Counted from the first letter of the stretch, positions 1-24,804 are shown. The stretch is DNA of 64,000 nucleotides from Meandrina meandrites (GCA_963693305.1 OY855911.1:29102439-29166438); one strand, 5' to 3'. The notes: generated from the letters alone by a model not told the origin. A program made the numbers and translations.

Positions 1-13611
<13,611 letters not shown>

Positions 13612-13912
13612 TGACAAGCACAATTACAATATAATAATTTATTGCATACCTAAGACTCATTGGATTTAGTGTGTATGTTGGTACATACAAGTAAGGATGG
13701 GCTCACGATATCCGATACCAAATATTGAATCAATACAATACCAAGAAGGTAATTGAGAAGTAGCAATACGAGACAGAAATATTGATGCTTTTGATGTATT
13801 TTTGATATGGCACATGGCCTGACCCTGGGGTCTTCTGGTCAGTACCTGATGTTTATAAATGTGATATTGAGCAAGACCTGGAGGGAATAACAATATTAAC
13901 GATGTTATTGAC

Positions 13913-13919
13913 AATAAAG
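13913..13919 (+). terminator. Possible POLE polyadenylation signal
   Basis: An AATAAA hexamer about 300 bases after the TGA, in the sequence TTGACAATAAAG. A later candidate is AAATAAAATC near 14616. Which is used cannot be told from sequence. Confidence 0.4.
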
Positions 13920-14668
13920 TTAATTTAAATTATCGACTTCTTTAACTCGATGTCTATATGTTGTTGAAGCAACTTGAAAAGAAGAAGACCAATAATCAAC
14001 ATTTACAGTGTCAGACTGTCCTAATCACTGACAAACTGGCTAAGCCAATGATTTCATAGAATCAGTATCAATATTACAGAAAAGAGCCAGTATCGTATTA
14101 TTATATGATTTTGAAAAAGTGGTATCAGCCCATCCTTATGTACAAGCCATTTAGTATTAGCAAGTGTGTACTGGTAAATGAAAGATAAATATCTGACTTG
14201 TGCGATGTCACATGGCACTATCACCCAAGCGAGATGAGATTGTGTTGATAAGGTGTAAGAGTTTCACTCTTAGGACAGGTATTGATTAGTGGAGGTTCTA
14301 CAAGAGTCTAGTGACATTAACAAATCAGAAGCAATACACTGATCTCTGGTCAGGTGTGATGTCAGCAGCATGCATGTTTTCGAAAGAATCTCAGATGTTT
14401 CACTACAGGAGATAAAACAAGTCTGCCATTGTCTTTCTTCTCAGGTTTAGAAACTGGAATAAAAATAAATTAATGCACTCTTTCTGGAAGTAACGACATA
14501 ATCAGGAACTTAAGTGTGAGTTGTGGTACATCACATGTACAGCTGAAAAGATGTGATATGATATCTGTGTAAATAATTTATAACAAAGTGAATGTTGCCA
14601 TTTCTCTGGTACCAAAATAAAATCCTGTTAATGTTGTGTTCAAGTCGTCATTGAAGTTAATGTGTGAA

Positions 14669-14790
14669 AGTTAATGGCCCATCAGACCGGAGCTTATCCC
14701 GGTTTCCATTGCATTAAGTGACTAGGAGTATTTCAACTCCAGGGAGGCTAAATCATTTCAGGGTTACCCCTAGCATCCTGTCCAAAAAAT
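14669..14790 (+). repeat. Dispersed repeat, family R1, short copy
   Basis: GGCCCATCAGACCGGAGCTT and GACTAGGAGTATTTCAACTC match the start of the copy at 10625. The copy breaks off after about 120 bases. Confidence 0.65.
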
Positions 14791-14918
14791 CAATCACAAT
14801 TCCCTTCCATCCTTGCAATCCTGTACTTCTTCCTCAAAATAACTGTTCTATCTTGTTTTGTGGGATCTTTTTGTGAAATTTATTTGTGTATTTGGTGGCC
14901 TTGGCAATACATATACAC

Positions 14919-14965
14919 TTGACTCTGAAGATGACTTCCGCACAGGTTGTCGAAACGTCAGTCAC
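14919..14965 (+). ncRNA. Second hammerhead-ribozyme-like motif (orphan)
   Basis: TGACT (14920-14924), core CTGAAGA (14925-14931), one extra T, a GAC...GTC stem II with internal TT/TT, core GAAA (14952-14955), CGTC, then AGTCA (14960-14964). Stem I is five perfect pairs, and cleavage is predicted after GTC at 14959. Stem III is ACGT only. No RT frame is nearby, so this is either the relic of a retroelement terminal repeat or a small retrozyme-like repeat. Activity is inferred from layout alone. Confidence 0.5.
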
Positions 14966-15770
14966 CAACAACAGTTCTTCTCAGAACTACTCTCACCCGG
15001 ACGATCACACTATACGAACTACTGATACTCCTGGGTTCAAACCATTTACTATGACATAGGAAATTAGAAAATAGAAATTTCTATGATCAGCTGTGTTATC
15101 CAATGACCCCAGCCATGGCTCTAACCGGCATAGACTGCTTAATCCGCAGTCCAACCATTGGTAACCAAGCCACTGTATCTCATGAAATAGTACAATAGTA
15201 AAATACAGGATAAAACTGGAGTGGAAAGAATTGTTTTCTTTGCAACACTTAGTTATTTTATTTCATAAACATCATCAAAATCTTACTTTATTAACAGTTT
15301 GGTGAGAGGTTTATAACAAACTAACTCTCTATAAAAATATTAGATTGAATTCATTTTAATTTCCTTTATACATCATTAAATTATCAGTAAAATAGCTTGA
15401 TTGGTATTTTTTGGTAGCTGTGTATATATACATACCCCTACGAATAATGGAGGGGGGGGGGGGGCTTTCCCCGGAGTCACGGATTGCCTGTGCATATCTC
15501 CTTGTGATTTTATGCATGCAACGTGTTGGTCATGATACTTAATCTCCACATGTATTGAGGTAAGAAAGCCACTCCTTGTACGTCTATCTCAATCATGTCA
15601 GGATTTTAGCAATTTTTTCAAAAGAACAGCCTAAATGTTATGTTAAACATTGTCTTGTGAAATTCAAAATGAAACATAAAACGAAGGGAGCTCCGGTCAA
15701 AAAAACTGTTCCAAATTATTTCAGTAAAACCTGCTTGAGTGAAAGAGTTTTGCTAAACATGTACTTGTGC

Positions 15771-17057
15771 TTAGTCCTTTTCTTTTGATGAAATCTTTCT
15801 CTTCCCCTTCTCGTCATTTTTCCATTCAGCTTGAATGCAAACAAACTCACTGTAGTCAATTTCACCATCTTTATCAGCATCTAGCATGTCAATAATTTTA
15901 TCCACCTCGTACTGAGTCATTCCAACATGCGATTTCCGTAGTCCTTCTGCAAATTCCTTGACACTCACTTGCATGCTGCCATCGCGATCTAACTTGCGAA
16001 ACAAGTCAACAACAAGAACATGTTCTTTGGCAATGTAGTTACGAAGAAGTGTTCCAGGGTCGGGTGCTACTCTTTTCTTACGTACTTCAGGAGTCTCGTC
16101 TGTGATGATTTCAACCTGCCTCAATTTTCTTAATTCATCTGCAATAAAGTTGAACTCTTCCTTAACAATCACTCCTGTGAGGTCAATCTTGGACATTCTA
16201 CTGTCTCCATTTTTAACAATAGAGTTCAATAAAGCGCTGGCTCCATTGTTTTGCAGATTGTTCTTTGTCAGTCTTAACACTTCAAGGGATGAATTGCTCT
16301 CCAAACATCTTGCAATACTGAAAGCTCCAGTGTCCGAAATCCGATTGCAACTCAAATCCAACACTTGCAGTGTTCCGTTTTCAAGCAAAGCTCCAGCGAA
16401 TGCACGCGCTCCGTCATCTGACAAACCATTCCATGCCAAGTTAAGAGATTTTAGTTTGACGTTTGCTCTCAGTCCTTTGGCGAGGACCTGTCCTCCTTTT
16501 ACCTGAATATGATTCCAACTAAGATCAAGCTCAGACAATGTGATGTTCTCGTCGAGATACTTTGCAAAGAACTCACATGCTTTGTTGGAGAATTTATTGC
16601 AGCTTAAATCCATGTGGCTTAGAGTGTTGTTTACAAGAAGTGATTGACATATTACTTCGGCATCCTTGTCATCCAGTGAATTTCCCGCAAGTCCAAGCTT
16701 TGTTAATGTGTTATTTTCTTTGAGAGTTTCTGCAATCTCGGCAATAGCCACTCGACCAAGCTGATTTTCAGACATGTCCAGCTCCACAATGAAGTAGTTT
16801 TCTCTTAAAAGCTTAGCCATGATTACACCTCCCTCCTCACCTATTCCATTATCCCTTATGTTAAGGCTTGTGACTTTTGTGTTATACAATAGTGCCAAAG
16901 CCATAGCGCGAATGCCTAATGGACCAAGTCCATGGTGCATCATGGTGACAGTTGGCTCAATCATGTGTCGCACAAAGTAAGAAGCTGGGATGATGCCGAG
17001 TTTCTGACAAGCCCGCTGGTAGAGTGTACGCCCTGTTGGATCATACTGCGGCTTCAT
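15771..17057 (-). CDS. LRRC74-like A, exon 2 (LRRs and EF-hands)
   Basis: Begins MKPQYDPTGRTLYQRACQKL after the acceptor and ends KRKISSKEKD then TAA. It carries all LRRs and both EF-hands. Confidence 0.9.
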   Translation of the reverse strand: MKPQYDPTGRTLYQRACQKLGIIPASYFVRHMIEPTVTMMHHGLGPLGIRAMALALLYNTKVTSLNIRDNGIGEEGGVIMAKLLRENYFIVELDMSENQLGRVAIAEIAETLKENNTLTKLGLAGNSLDDKDAEVICQSLLVNNTLSHMDLSCNKFSNKACEFFAKYLDENITLSELDLSWNHIQVKGGQVLAKGLRANVKLKSLNLAWNGLSDDGARAFAGALLENGTLQVLDLSCNRISDTGAFSIARCLESNSSLEVLRLTKNNLQNNGASALLNSIVKNGDSRMSKIDLTGVIVKEEFNFIADELRKLRQVEIITDETPEVRKKRVAPDPGTLLRNYIAKEHVLVVDLFRKLDRDGSMQVSVKEFAEGLRKSHVGMTQYEVDKIIDMLDADKDGEIDYSEFVCIQAEWKNDEKGKRKISSKEKD

Positions 17058-18015
17058 CTGAAAGAAGGGATAGTAGAACAAAGAAGGACTATGGTAGATG
17101 TCGCATGATCTCCCTTCTTAGTTCTAGCAAAATGAAAGAACCATTGCGTATTCTAATTAGCCTTCCTTCAAATCTCCACGCTTGAAAAAAACGCAAAAAA
17201 AATAATTTCATGGGTTCTACCAAAAACATTAAAAAAAACACTCATGACAAATTGGGAGAACTCGAAACTGCTGCAAAACAGTAATAGGCAACTGGTTTCC
17301 CACTTTACAACATGTTTAGTTTTGCTACCTGTGCGGCACTGCTAATTAAGAAATTTTCACTTGAACAACTCCGTGACTCAACTCATAGGTCAAAGAGTAT
17401 ATGACAGACACTTTTTTTATTTGCTTGATCAAATCTATGTGGGATGCTGATTTGAACATCAAAAATATTTTTGAAATTGTTTTTTTTTCCCACTGCATTT
17501 TAGCCATCCTAAAATGTGAAATTTCACATCTGGTTGGGTCAAAAACCATGTGAGTTAAGGACCTGGGGCTGGACAAATCGTGATAATAATAAATTCCTTG
17601 TTCAGTTTGTTTGTTTCTTGTGGGCACATTCTGATTTTGATGTTACTGCTTGTCTTAAGTCCCAGGTCCTTTCTTTGTGCATTTTTTGACCATTTCATGT
17701 TTTTGGACTGCTGAAATGCAGTGCAAACAACGATTTCAATATTTCAATGCTAAGATCAGCATCACACGTAGATTTAATCAAGTAAATTTAAAAAATATCT
17801 GTCATATATGTACTTTAAGTACAAGCTTGCGTTACCTCTTCACACTCCAAGTCAGTTTCCCACCCGTCTGAATCATCACTGTCCTCACTTGCAATGGCAG
17901 GAGATGCTGCTTCATGTTTCCCACGGCCACGGTCTGGAGAGACAGATAGGCTGACGGAACTCAAGGCATGTAAAGTCTTGTCAACTTTCTTCACTGTTGC
18001 ATTTCTTGCATGCAT
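15771..18015 (-). CDS. LRRC74-like leucine-rich-repeat EF-hand protein A
   Basis: Two coding exons, 18015-17836 and 17057-15771, join in phase 0 to give 488 aa. Residues 1-60 are a charged head with the acidic motif DDSDGWETDLE, matched in paralogue B by DDGWDTDLE. Then come about eight ribonuclease-inhibitor-type LRRs of 28 residues, with typical lines such as LSELDLSWNHI and LQVLDLSCNRI. The C-terminus has two EF-hands: a degenerate loop DRDGSMQVSVKE and a canonical one, DADKDGEIDYSE. The order resembles animal LRRC74A/B-like proteins; their function is not settled, and calcium-dependent binding is inferred. Acceptor CTTCTTTCAG precedes the in-frame ATG of exon 2; donor is GTAACG. The start at 18015 is chosen for similarity in length to B; an upstream noncoding exon is possible. 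Confidence 0.85.
17399..17808. mobile_element. Foldback repeat in the intron of LRRC74-like A
   Basis: The left arm (17399-17547) and the reverse complement of the right arm (17680-17808) share ATATGACAGA, CTTGATCAAATCTATGTG (CTTGATTAAATCTACGTG in the other arm) and GATGCTGAT. It could be one foldback element or two opposed copies of one family. A relative is in a POLE intron at 12770. Confidence 0.7.
17836..18015 (-). CDS. LRRC74-like A, exon 1 (acidic head)
   Basis: Begins MHARNATVKKVDKTLHALSS and ends GWETDLECEE at donor GTAACG. The similarity of KKVDKTL to RQVDETL in paralogue B supports the exon. Confidence 0.75.
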
Positions 18016-18516
18016 CGTCCTGCTGTACAGGTACAAAGTCTTGTTATGCTGATTTGGGAAGCCTTTTATGTTGATAATTGATTGGGGGTGATTTGTTAGC
18101 TTAGTAAAAATGTAGCTAATAAAAACTGTCATCCCCCCAGGTGAAATAATTGATCTTGTACAAATAACCACACCAGATTAAAAACACCTTCTAAGACATT
18201 TTTACAACAGATTTGATTCCCTCACTTTAATGCATGACATTGTATTTCTCTAAAACACTGGCCAAAGCACTAGCTAAAAGGGAAATGCTTTTTTCTTCTC
18301 TTTATAAAATGTAAGGCTTGATCTTTTTTTGAGGAACATGTCCTGTTCTATTTAAGCAAACGGAATTAATTTACTCTACACGTAGCTTTTGATCCAAAAA
18401 TTAAAAAATACAAGGTAGGAATTCATTTTTTTTTTCCTTTCAAACAAATGTTAGTTTGCCTTATCGTCTTTTTCTAATCCTAACATCCATACCTCAGACC
18501 GTTCAACACATTTTTT

Positions 18517-18530
18517 TTAACCATAGCAAC
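18517..18530 (-). promoter_or_regulatory. X-box-like motif upstream of LRRC74-like A
   Basis: TTAACCATAGCAAC on the plus strand fits the RFX X-box pattern (half sites TTAACC and AGCAAC with two bases between). It lies about 500 bases upstream of the predicted ATG. RFX sites often mark ciliary genes, so this is a hint of ciliated-cell expression. One motif alone is weak evidence. Confidence 0.35.
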
Positions 18531-21283
18531 ATTAAAATAATCCGATTTTCCGATTCGAAATGCTTTACATTGTTTACACTTGGTCTCGCGAGAGCTGAAA
18601 TGGAATGGACGGAATCTTCAATATAGCTGTTTTGCGCTTTATTAAACGGTGTTGTTTTCTTCCAAAGATAATTCTGAATCACTAAGCAGTCATTGGGAAA
18701 ATCGACACGCATCTCTATAAATTTAACAAGACACGGTAGTTGGGCATGCGAACTCAATGACTTGATCTTCTAAATTGTGGTATTTCCTTATAACAAATAT
18801 ATTCCGTCGTCCGTAACACATTTCACTTTAGCCCAAATATTTACACTAAATCTTTTCGAAAGCCTTGGAGTTTCAATGAAGCGAAGAACCACTTCGTCTT
18901 AGTTCGCTAGGAACTCGATACAAGTGAATAAAGTTAGTTTACGTGATCGATTGTCGAGAACAGCGTGAGGGAGGCACCATCTTTTGTGAAACAAATTCGA
19001 AGGCTTTTGTTTTAATCAAAACATAATCCGCAGCATTGATCCCTTGAAAGGAGAGAAATCCACGATAGCTTGTACAAAACTTTCTTCAAGGCAAGATATA
19101 TTTTAAGTGTATCGAGAAATTATTATCGGAATAAAGCTTACGCTGTACGGTGCGTATCTCTCAAGTCATTTGGCCGCCATGTTAAAATAATTATCGGGAA
19201 TTACAAAGCTTATCTAAACTGTGCATTAGAACAGGACTTACCTGATCTTTAAAGTTCCACCATGAAATGTCTCTACTGTTCTAACATCATGATTAACGAC
19301 TTTGTAGCTTGGTTAAACAGAACATGTCCACTGCTCTTTTCCGAAAGAACTGACACACTCAAATCACTGAAAGCTAATTTTATGGACAATAGAAGGTCAT
19401 CCGAGTCATCCCCATAGCAACGCGTTTACAAAATTAGCACATATATTTTCTCGATATATTAATTTGTGACTTTTTGGTATATCTTTCGTTAAATCTGTGA
19501 AGCCGATCAGCCGCTTAGTTTGATCGCTGGAAGCGTCAGACATCGAAAAGTCCGACTGATCATATAGAGATCTTTTGCGGGATTGACTACTCGGGCACAT
19601 CTGTATATTACAGCGGTCGTTTTGGCGGGACTTTCAATCACCACCCCATGTATGCACCCGGGATTGGACAGGCTACATTTTATCGTATGACTCGATCGTT
19701 GGGAGTGAAAACAGCCAGCAATGGACTGAATGTGGTATATTTCTTTTGGCGTTTAGCAGCGATAGAAGCCTACCATTCTATGTATTATGGATAAAAGATT
19801 TCTATCGGATCGGATTTAGATGCCGACCATTTTCAACAACGAGCACCCATGGTCAAGATCAACATGTACGTAAGTTTCTCCAGTATGAGACTAGTATGAC
19901 CTAATATAGTTCTTTCATCTTGATGCGAAAAGATTTTAATGGCCTAGAAAACGATGGGTACAAATTTAATATTCCAACAGCTAAGTAGCCTGCGAACACG
20001 GTCTGATTTCTGCCACCAGAGCTGTTGTTTCTCGCCGTCAGCGTGGAACAACAGGTCCATCTGCGCGGAGTCGTGGTAATGTTCTCTTGGTATTTATCCC
20101 AGGGGTGACGCAATGAATTGAAGGAGAGAAAAAGACGGAAGGGTGGGAATGAATCCCAGCTTTTGCACCCTACAATAATATCCATCTTCCAAAAACTAAC
20201 CTGCGTGCAGCCGTCTCCTATTTCCTTACTAGTTTATCCCCCTCCCCACCCAGTAGCCTGTACCCAGGCTTTCCTGATAACCCTGGGGGCCTACAACCAG
20301 ATGTATTTTTTTTTGTTTACAGGTGGTTGAGCTTATAACTGCTGGTGGTGGTGGTGGTGGTGGGGGGGGGGGGGGGGGGGGGTGGGCTTATAAGCAGCAG
20401 TTTATGGTATATGATTTAAAATAAGCCCCTCCCCCATCTCTAATAAGTCCCCCTTCAACTGGTGTTAAAAAGGGAATAAGGCCCCGGGGGACTACCAAAG
20501 CTTTTAGGGTAATTATGGCTTTTAATGTGTAGAGTTTGACTGTCATCCTGTTCATTACATACATATGTAGGCTTGATTTCCGCCGTCCTCTTGTGTTCGG
20601 TCTTTCCTTCCTACCAGATTACGATTACCAGCCGCTGTTCGGGGAATGAGCCTGAGGAAGACCGGACCCGAGGGAGCGGCGGAAATGGTAATCAAGCCTT
20701 ATACATATGAAGCTCCAAAGTGTTATATAAAAGATTTTAAATGCTTTGGCAGAATAGTACGGAATAAAGTATCCTTGGAATAGGATATTTATAATAAAAA
20801 TAATCTAATTTATTAAGTGAATTTCAAAATGCTTTCTGTGGCTGATTTGTCTATCTCAGAGTTGTATTATGGTGAAAAACTCTCACATCAAGTTTTAGCT
20901 TTAAGATACTTTACATGTCAGCCTACTGTGAATGCAATTGCCATTCATTTTGCTGGTCACGCAGTGTTACACAATTGCAAATTTACTAATTATTTACATA
21001 TAATTAAATACATTCGATTGAGATAAACATTTCTTCACCCTGGTTATGCTTATTACAACCTGTGTGCTCATTAGATTCTACTTAACTGATGGTCTTACTC
21101 TCGTGCATGGAATATGAATTCTCCTTAGCCATTGTTATACATTTCCTTTAACATAAGTATTGAGAATTTGGCAGTTCATCAAGACAATACCTTAAACTGA
21201 TTATTTTCAGTCTATTATCCTCTGTCTGCTTGACAATGTTTTTAGACACAGTGACGTTGATAAAATAAGGGGTGTCGCATGCT
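18531..21283. other. Intergenic region between the two LRRC74-like genes
   Basis: No coding exon is seen. The region 20260-20500 is a dispersed-repeat-like stretch with GGT and poly-G runs (20340-20381) and TAAGCCCC motifs. An element with a 9-bp target duplication is at 20568-20700. TTTATT at 20809 is a candidate poly(A) signal for gene B on the minus strand. Confidence 0.6.
20568..20700. mobile_element. Small inverted-repeat element with 9-bp target duplication
   Basis: Ends TAGGCTTGATTTCCGCCG and CGGCGGAAATGGTAATCAAG are inverted repeats, the second with a small insertion. ATACATATG flanks both sides (20559-20567 and 20701-20709). Nine-base duplications are typical of Mutator-like transposons, so this is probably a MULE-type MITE. 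Confidence 0.75.
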
Positions 21284-22765
21284 CTATATGTCGTTGACCG
21301 CGGCAAATTCTCCGTAATCGATTTCCCCGTCTCCATCTTTGTCCAGAATGTGGATCAGTCTTTTCAGTTGTAGATCAGTAAGAGGCACGTTAAATTTCTT
21401 CAGACCGAGAAACATTTCATCAGGCGACACGCTTTGCGTCTTGTCTTTATCCAAGCAGTTGAACAGATCGACAGCGCGCAACCTTCTCTCCAACAAGAAA
21501 GTCTTCAGCGCCGTCAACAGTTCATTCTTCACTCTCTTCCCGGGGTCGTTGTCGTCGTTGCCATGAAAACTGGCCAGAGAGCCCCTTTTACTGTTGTTAT
21601 GCATAGAGGCACCGTACGTAATTTGGAACATGGGCTTCTTCTTCGTAAATTCTTCCAACAGAGTTGCAAAGTTCTTTTTCACAGTGACATTGTCCAGGTG
21701 AAGTTCTTCCAAAGCTGTATTTTCATTTCCATTAATCGCTTTCAAGAGCGTGCACGCGCCGGTATTTCCAAGAGGATTAAATCCCATTCTAAGCACGCGT
21801 AAAGTTTGATTGACCTGCAGGCCTTTTGCCAATCCTTGAACCCCTTTCTCTGTGATGCGGTTGTGGCTTAAATCCAGCTCAAGAAGTTTGTCGTTGTTTT
21901 TGAGCGCCTCGCCCATCGCCTCGGCGCCTTCATCTGCAAATCCGTTCCAGGACAGATCAAGGATCTCTATGGAGCTGTTTGCTCTCATCCCCTTGCAGAT
22001 CGCGATGGCGCCCTTTAATCTCAAGTGATTCCAACTTAGGTTTAGCTCGGTAATGCTGTCATTTTCGGCCAAAACCGGACCTATTATCTCTCCGCCCGCC
22101 TCGCAGAAGGAATTCTGGCTCAAGCTGAAGAATTTGATGCTTTTATTGCTCACCAAACCCTCGGCCAGCGGCTTGGCATCTTTATCGACAAAGTTGTTGA
22201 ACGAAAGATCAAGCCATTGTAAATACCTGTTCTGCGCGATGACGCTTCCCATTGCACGCGCCCCGTTTGAGCTCATCATATTACCAGCGAGGTTCACCCA
22301 CTTTACATAACAGTTCTCAAGCAGCATTTTCGCGAAGCAATCCACCCCTTCCTCACCGAGGCTGTTTTCTTGTAAGTCGAGTTTTTCGACAGTGGTACTT
22401 TTCACAAGCGCCTTAGCGAGCGCTCTGCCGCCCTGAGGCCCCAAGCCGTGATGTGCCAGCGTAATCTCTGAAGTGTGAATCATGCCAGTGACGGCAGTGA
22501 CTGGCGGAACTCCGAGCCTCCGACATGTTCTCAGATACGCTGACTTTCCAGTGATGTCGGCGCTTTTGCGGGTCTTCCGTGCGTCGTTAGATGGCGTTTC
22601 TAGGTCCGTGTCCCAACCATCATCGCTGCTATAATCGCCAATCTCATTTTCAACATCTTCGTCGTTTTTTTCTTTGTTTTTTAGTTCCTCCAATGTTTCA
22701 TCTACCTGGCGAACAGTGTTTTCGAACCGAACGGTTACGCTCTTTTTGGAGGCCCTTCTTTCCAT
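21284..22765 (-). CDS. LRRC74-like leucine-rich-repeat EF-hand protein B (intronless)
   Basis: A 493-codon single-exon gene from ATG (MERRASKKSVTVRF) to TAA. It has the same plan as A: a basic then acidic head with SSDDGWDTDLE near residue 50, then LRRs of 28 residues (ITELNLSWNHL, IEILDLSWNGF, LLELDLSHNRI), then two EF-hands. The first EF loop is degenerate (DKDKTQSVSPDE, no central Gly); the second is canonical (DKDGDGEIDYGE). The junction where A has its intron lies inside an uninterrupted reading frame here, so B may be a retrocopy or A may have gained an intron. It shares orientation with A 3.3 kb away, which suggests local duplication. Function unknown; calcium-sensitive scaffold is inference. 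Confidence 0.88.
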   Translation of the reverse strand: MERRASKKSVTVRFENTVRQVDETLEELKNKEKNDEDVENEIGDYSSDDGWDTDLETPSNDARKTRKSADITGKSAYLRTCRRLGVPPVTAVTGMIHTSEITLAHHGLGPQGGRALAKALVKSTTVEKLDLQENSLGEEGVDCFAKMLLENCYVKWVNLAGNMMSSNGARAMGSVIAQNRYLQWLDLSFNNFVDKDAKPLAEGLVSNKSIKFFSLSQNSFCEAGGEIIGPVLAENDSITELNLSWNHLRLKGAIAICKGMRANSSIEILDLSWNGFADEGAEAMGEALKNNDKLLELDLSHNRITEKGVQGLAKGLQVNQTLRVLRMGFNPLGNTGACTLLKAINGNENTALEELHLDNVTVKKNFATLLEEFTKKKPMFQITYGASMHNNSKRGSLASFHGNDDNDPGKRVKNELLTALKTFLLERRLRAVDLFNCLDKDKTQSVSPDEMFLGLKKFNVPLTDLQLKRLIHILDKDGDGEIDYGEFAAVNDI

Positions 22766-23806
22766 GTTTCGAGAGTTAATTTACTATTCGAAATTATTTT
22801 CTTTTCAGTATCCAAATTATCTCGCCCAGCAGTCTTTTTCCGTTGTGCTGCGAATGCAAGCACAATCTTGACCTTTATTCCAATGTTGGTAACTTGTATT
22901 TGACCATCTCTTCTATACTGCCAACAAACTATTAACAGCCCTTATTAACACATACTAATAATCTTAAAAGCTTTGTTCCTTTAATTACGTAAGGGAAGGT
23001 CTTCGGGGATCTTAATTATCGCTTTGGACACTCAATTATAGGTCTTTTCTTTAAGGCGACAATGATGCCGCAGTTAATTGAAGTTCTTGTTACCCTTAAA
23101 ATTTACTACATCAGCCCGACCTTATCTTGTGTTTCGTCATTTGGGAAAAAATGCTTTTTAATGTCTCTTCGCGTGAAATTAGAAGCGAAGAAAACGGCTG
23201 TAACTCGTCATTATGTCGCTACGCCTTTTTGTCGTAATTCCAGAGGTGTTAATTGTGGGATATTGGCTATTCTGTTCCATAATCACTTTTCCTTTTATCT
23301 TTTGTACTCTACTGATGAAATTTCCTTCGGCCGAGTGATTTTGCTAATGAGACATTTCCTTTTTGAAGTGAAATGAGCGAAAAAGATCATAAAATTTAAG
23401 TTTTAATTTTAATGATAATAATCTTTATACAGGAGGCTCGGCTTACCGAAGTGGTTTTCAGCAAGGAAACAACCATTAACGTTTCAGGAGTCTTTCGAGA
23501 GCTATGTTGAACAAGCAATGCCAAATACGCCTGATGCATGGAATCAAATTTCACCTCCGAGCCACCTTTACGCGAAATTCTTTTTAAGCCTGTGACCCAT
23601 TCCACTGTTTTCACATGCGTATTCTTTTCCTTTTTGCTGTTTGGGAAATTCGTTTAAGATAAAATTTACAAGCTATTATTTCGACGGCAAGGCTTTTAAT
23701 TTGGTGGTAAAATTAGTTAGTGTGACGTAAACATGCCGGAGTAAGGGCTTTTTCTGCTGTCAATTCGTTTCGTGTCACGTGGTGCCAGGTAAAAAGCATG
23801 GGTCGA

Positions 23807-24017
23807 GACTAAAATAGCCTCCTGCGCAGAGGGCTTTGGGCTCGTCACGCATTCCTCCCCGACGCAACGTCTGCGTCTGCGCAGGAGGCTATGACTAAAA
23901 TGGGTACTTTAAAATCAGAAATCCGCTGGGAGACTGGAACCCATTTCTGCTCTTTCTGCTTGGGTTCCAGTCTCCCAGCGGATTTCTGATTTTGGAGTAT
24001 CCTTTCTAGTCACGACC
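23807..24017. mobile_element. Double-hairpin insertion between 13-bp direct repeats
   Basis: AAGCATGGGTCGA occurs at 23794-23806 and again at 24018-24030. Between them are two successive hairpins. The first has 16-bp arms (ATAGCCTCCTGCGCAG, 23814-23829 and 23877-23892). The second has 33-bp perfect arms (23911-23943 and 23961-23993) with a 17-base loop. No coding frame. Confidence 0.75.
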
Positions 24018-24713
24018 AAGCATGGGTCGACAAAACTTGATGTAAAAGTCGTTACCAGATCTTACCAAATAATAGGGCAATTCCGAGTTGTCTTTTGACT
24101 CGGTGTCAAAACGAGTCTTCGTGCGAAACCATTCAAAATATGAAAATTCATTTTAATATCAAAAACCTTTGTATGAGAGCACGTCTTGAAGCAGAGGCGA
24201 CAAGAAAATGACCTTGTTAGGAGCCCATTTTTTTCCTAGTGATACCCGAGGGTACTACACAGCTTCGTTCCCAGACAACAGATACCCTGGAAATGAGGTT
24301 AGGAACTACACCCTGTGGTGTCAACAATGTACCACGCGCATTTTAACTGGTTTTACATGGCGTTTTTTAGAGAAACATTTCGAGAGTTTATTTCAAGAAA
24401 GGAATTACAAAAACATTCTGATGAAGATGGCCCCAGGTCACCGAAAAGTTAGTGGATATTAGATCTTCAGATCCGATGAATTAGAGCTTAAATATTCAAT
24501 GGCTACCGATCGCTACAGGCAATGTGTATTTAATACAAAAGCATTCATTTCTTTTTTTCCTAGATATGGAAACCCTCGACGTTAAAGATTCAGAGGACAC
24601 GAAACGAGTCATGTTTTCACCGGTTTTTCTCGTTTTCCCATCCTATTCCTTTCAATCGTATTGCTACCGAAAGACCATGAAAGTAAAATCTGTTTCCAAC
24701 CTGGATTACTATG

Positions 24714-24804
24714 TTTCAACCTGAAGATAGCAATTTATTGGATTTTCTTTTAATGAATTCAAGTTATTTTATGTCATGGTAAAAGTGTTATCTTCAGGTT
24801 GAAG
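24714..24804. repeat. Short hairpin with TTCAACCTGAAGATA arms
   Basis: TTCAACCTGAAGATA and its exact reverse complement TATCTTCAGGTTGAA are separated by about 60 bases. Possibly the remains of a small MITE. Confidence 0.6.

Larger units (their letters stand above)
13612..15770. other. Intergenic region between POLE and the LRRC74-like gene A
   Basis: Holds the POLE 3' UTR, one R1 repeat, the orphan hammerhead-like motif and, around 15047-15200, a diverged repeat with a tRNA B-box-like GGGTTCAAACC. A poly-G run is at 15450-15463. TTTATT hexamers near 15256 and 15284 are candidate poly(A) signals for the minus-strand gene. No coding exon is seen. Confidence 0.6.
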
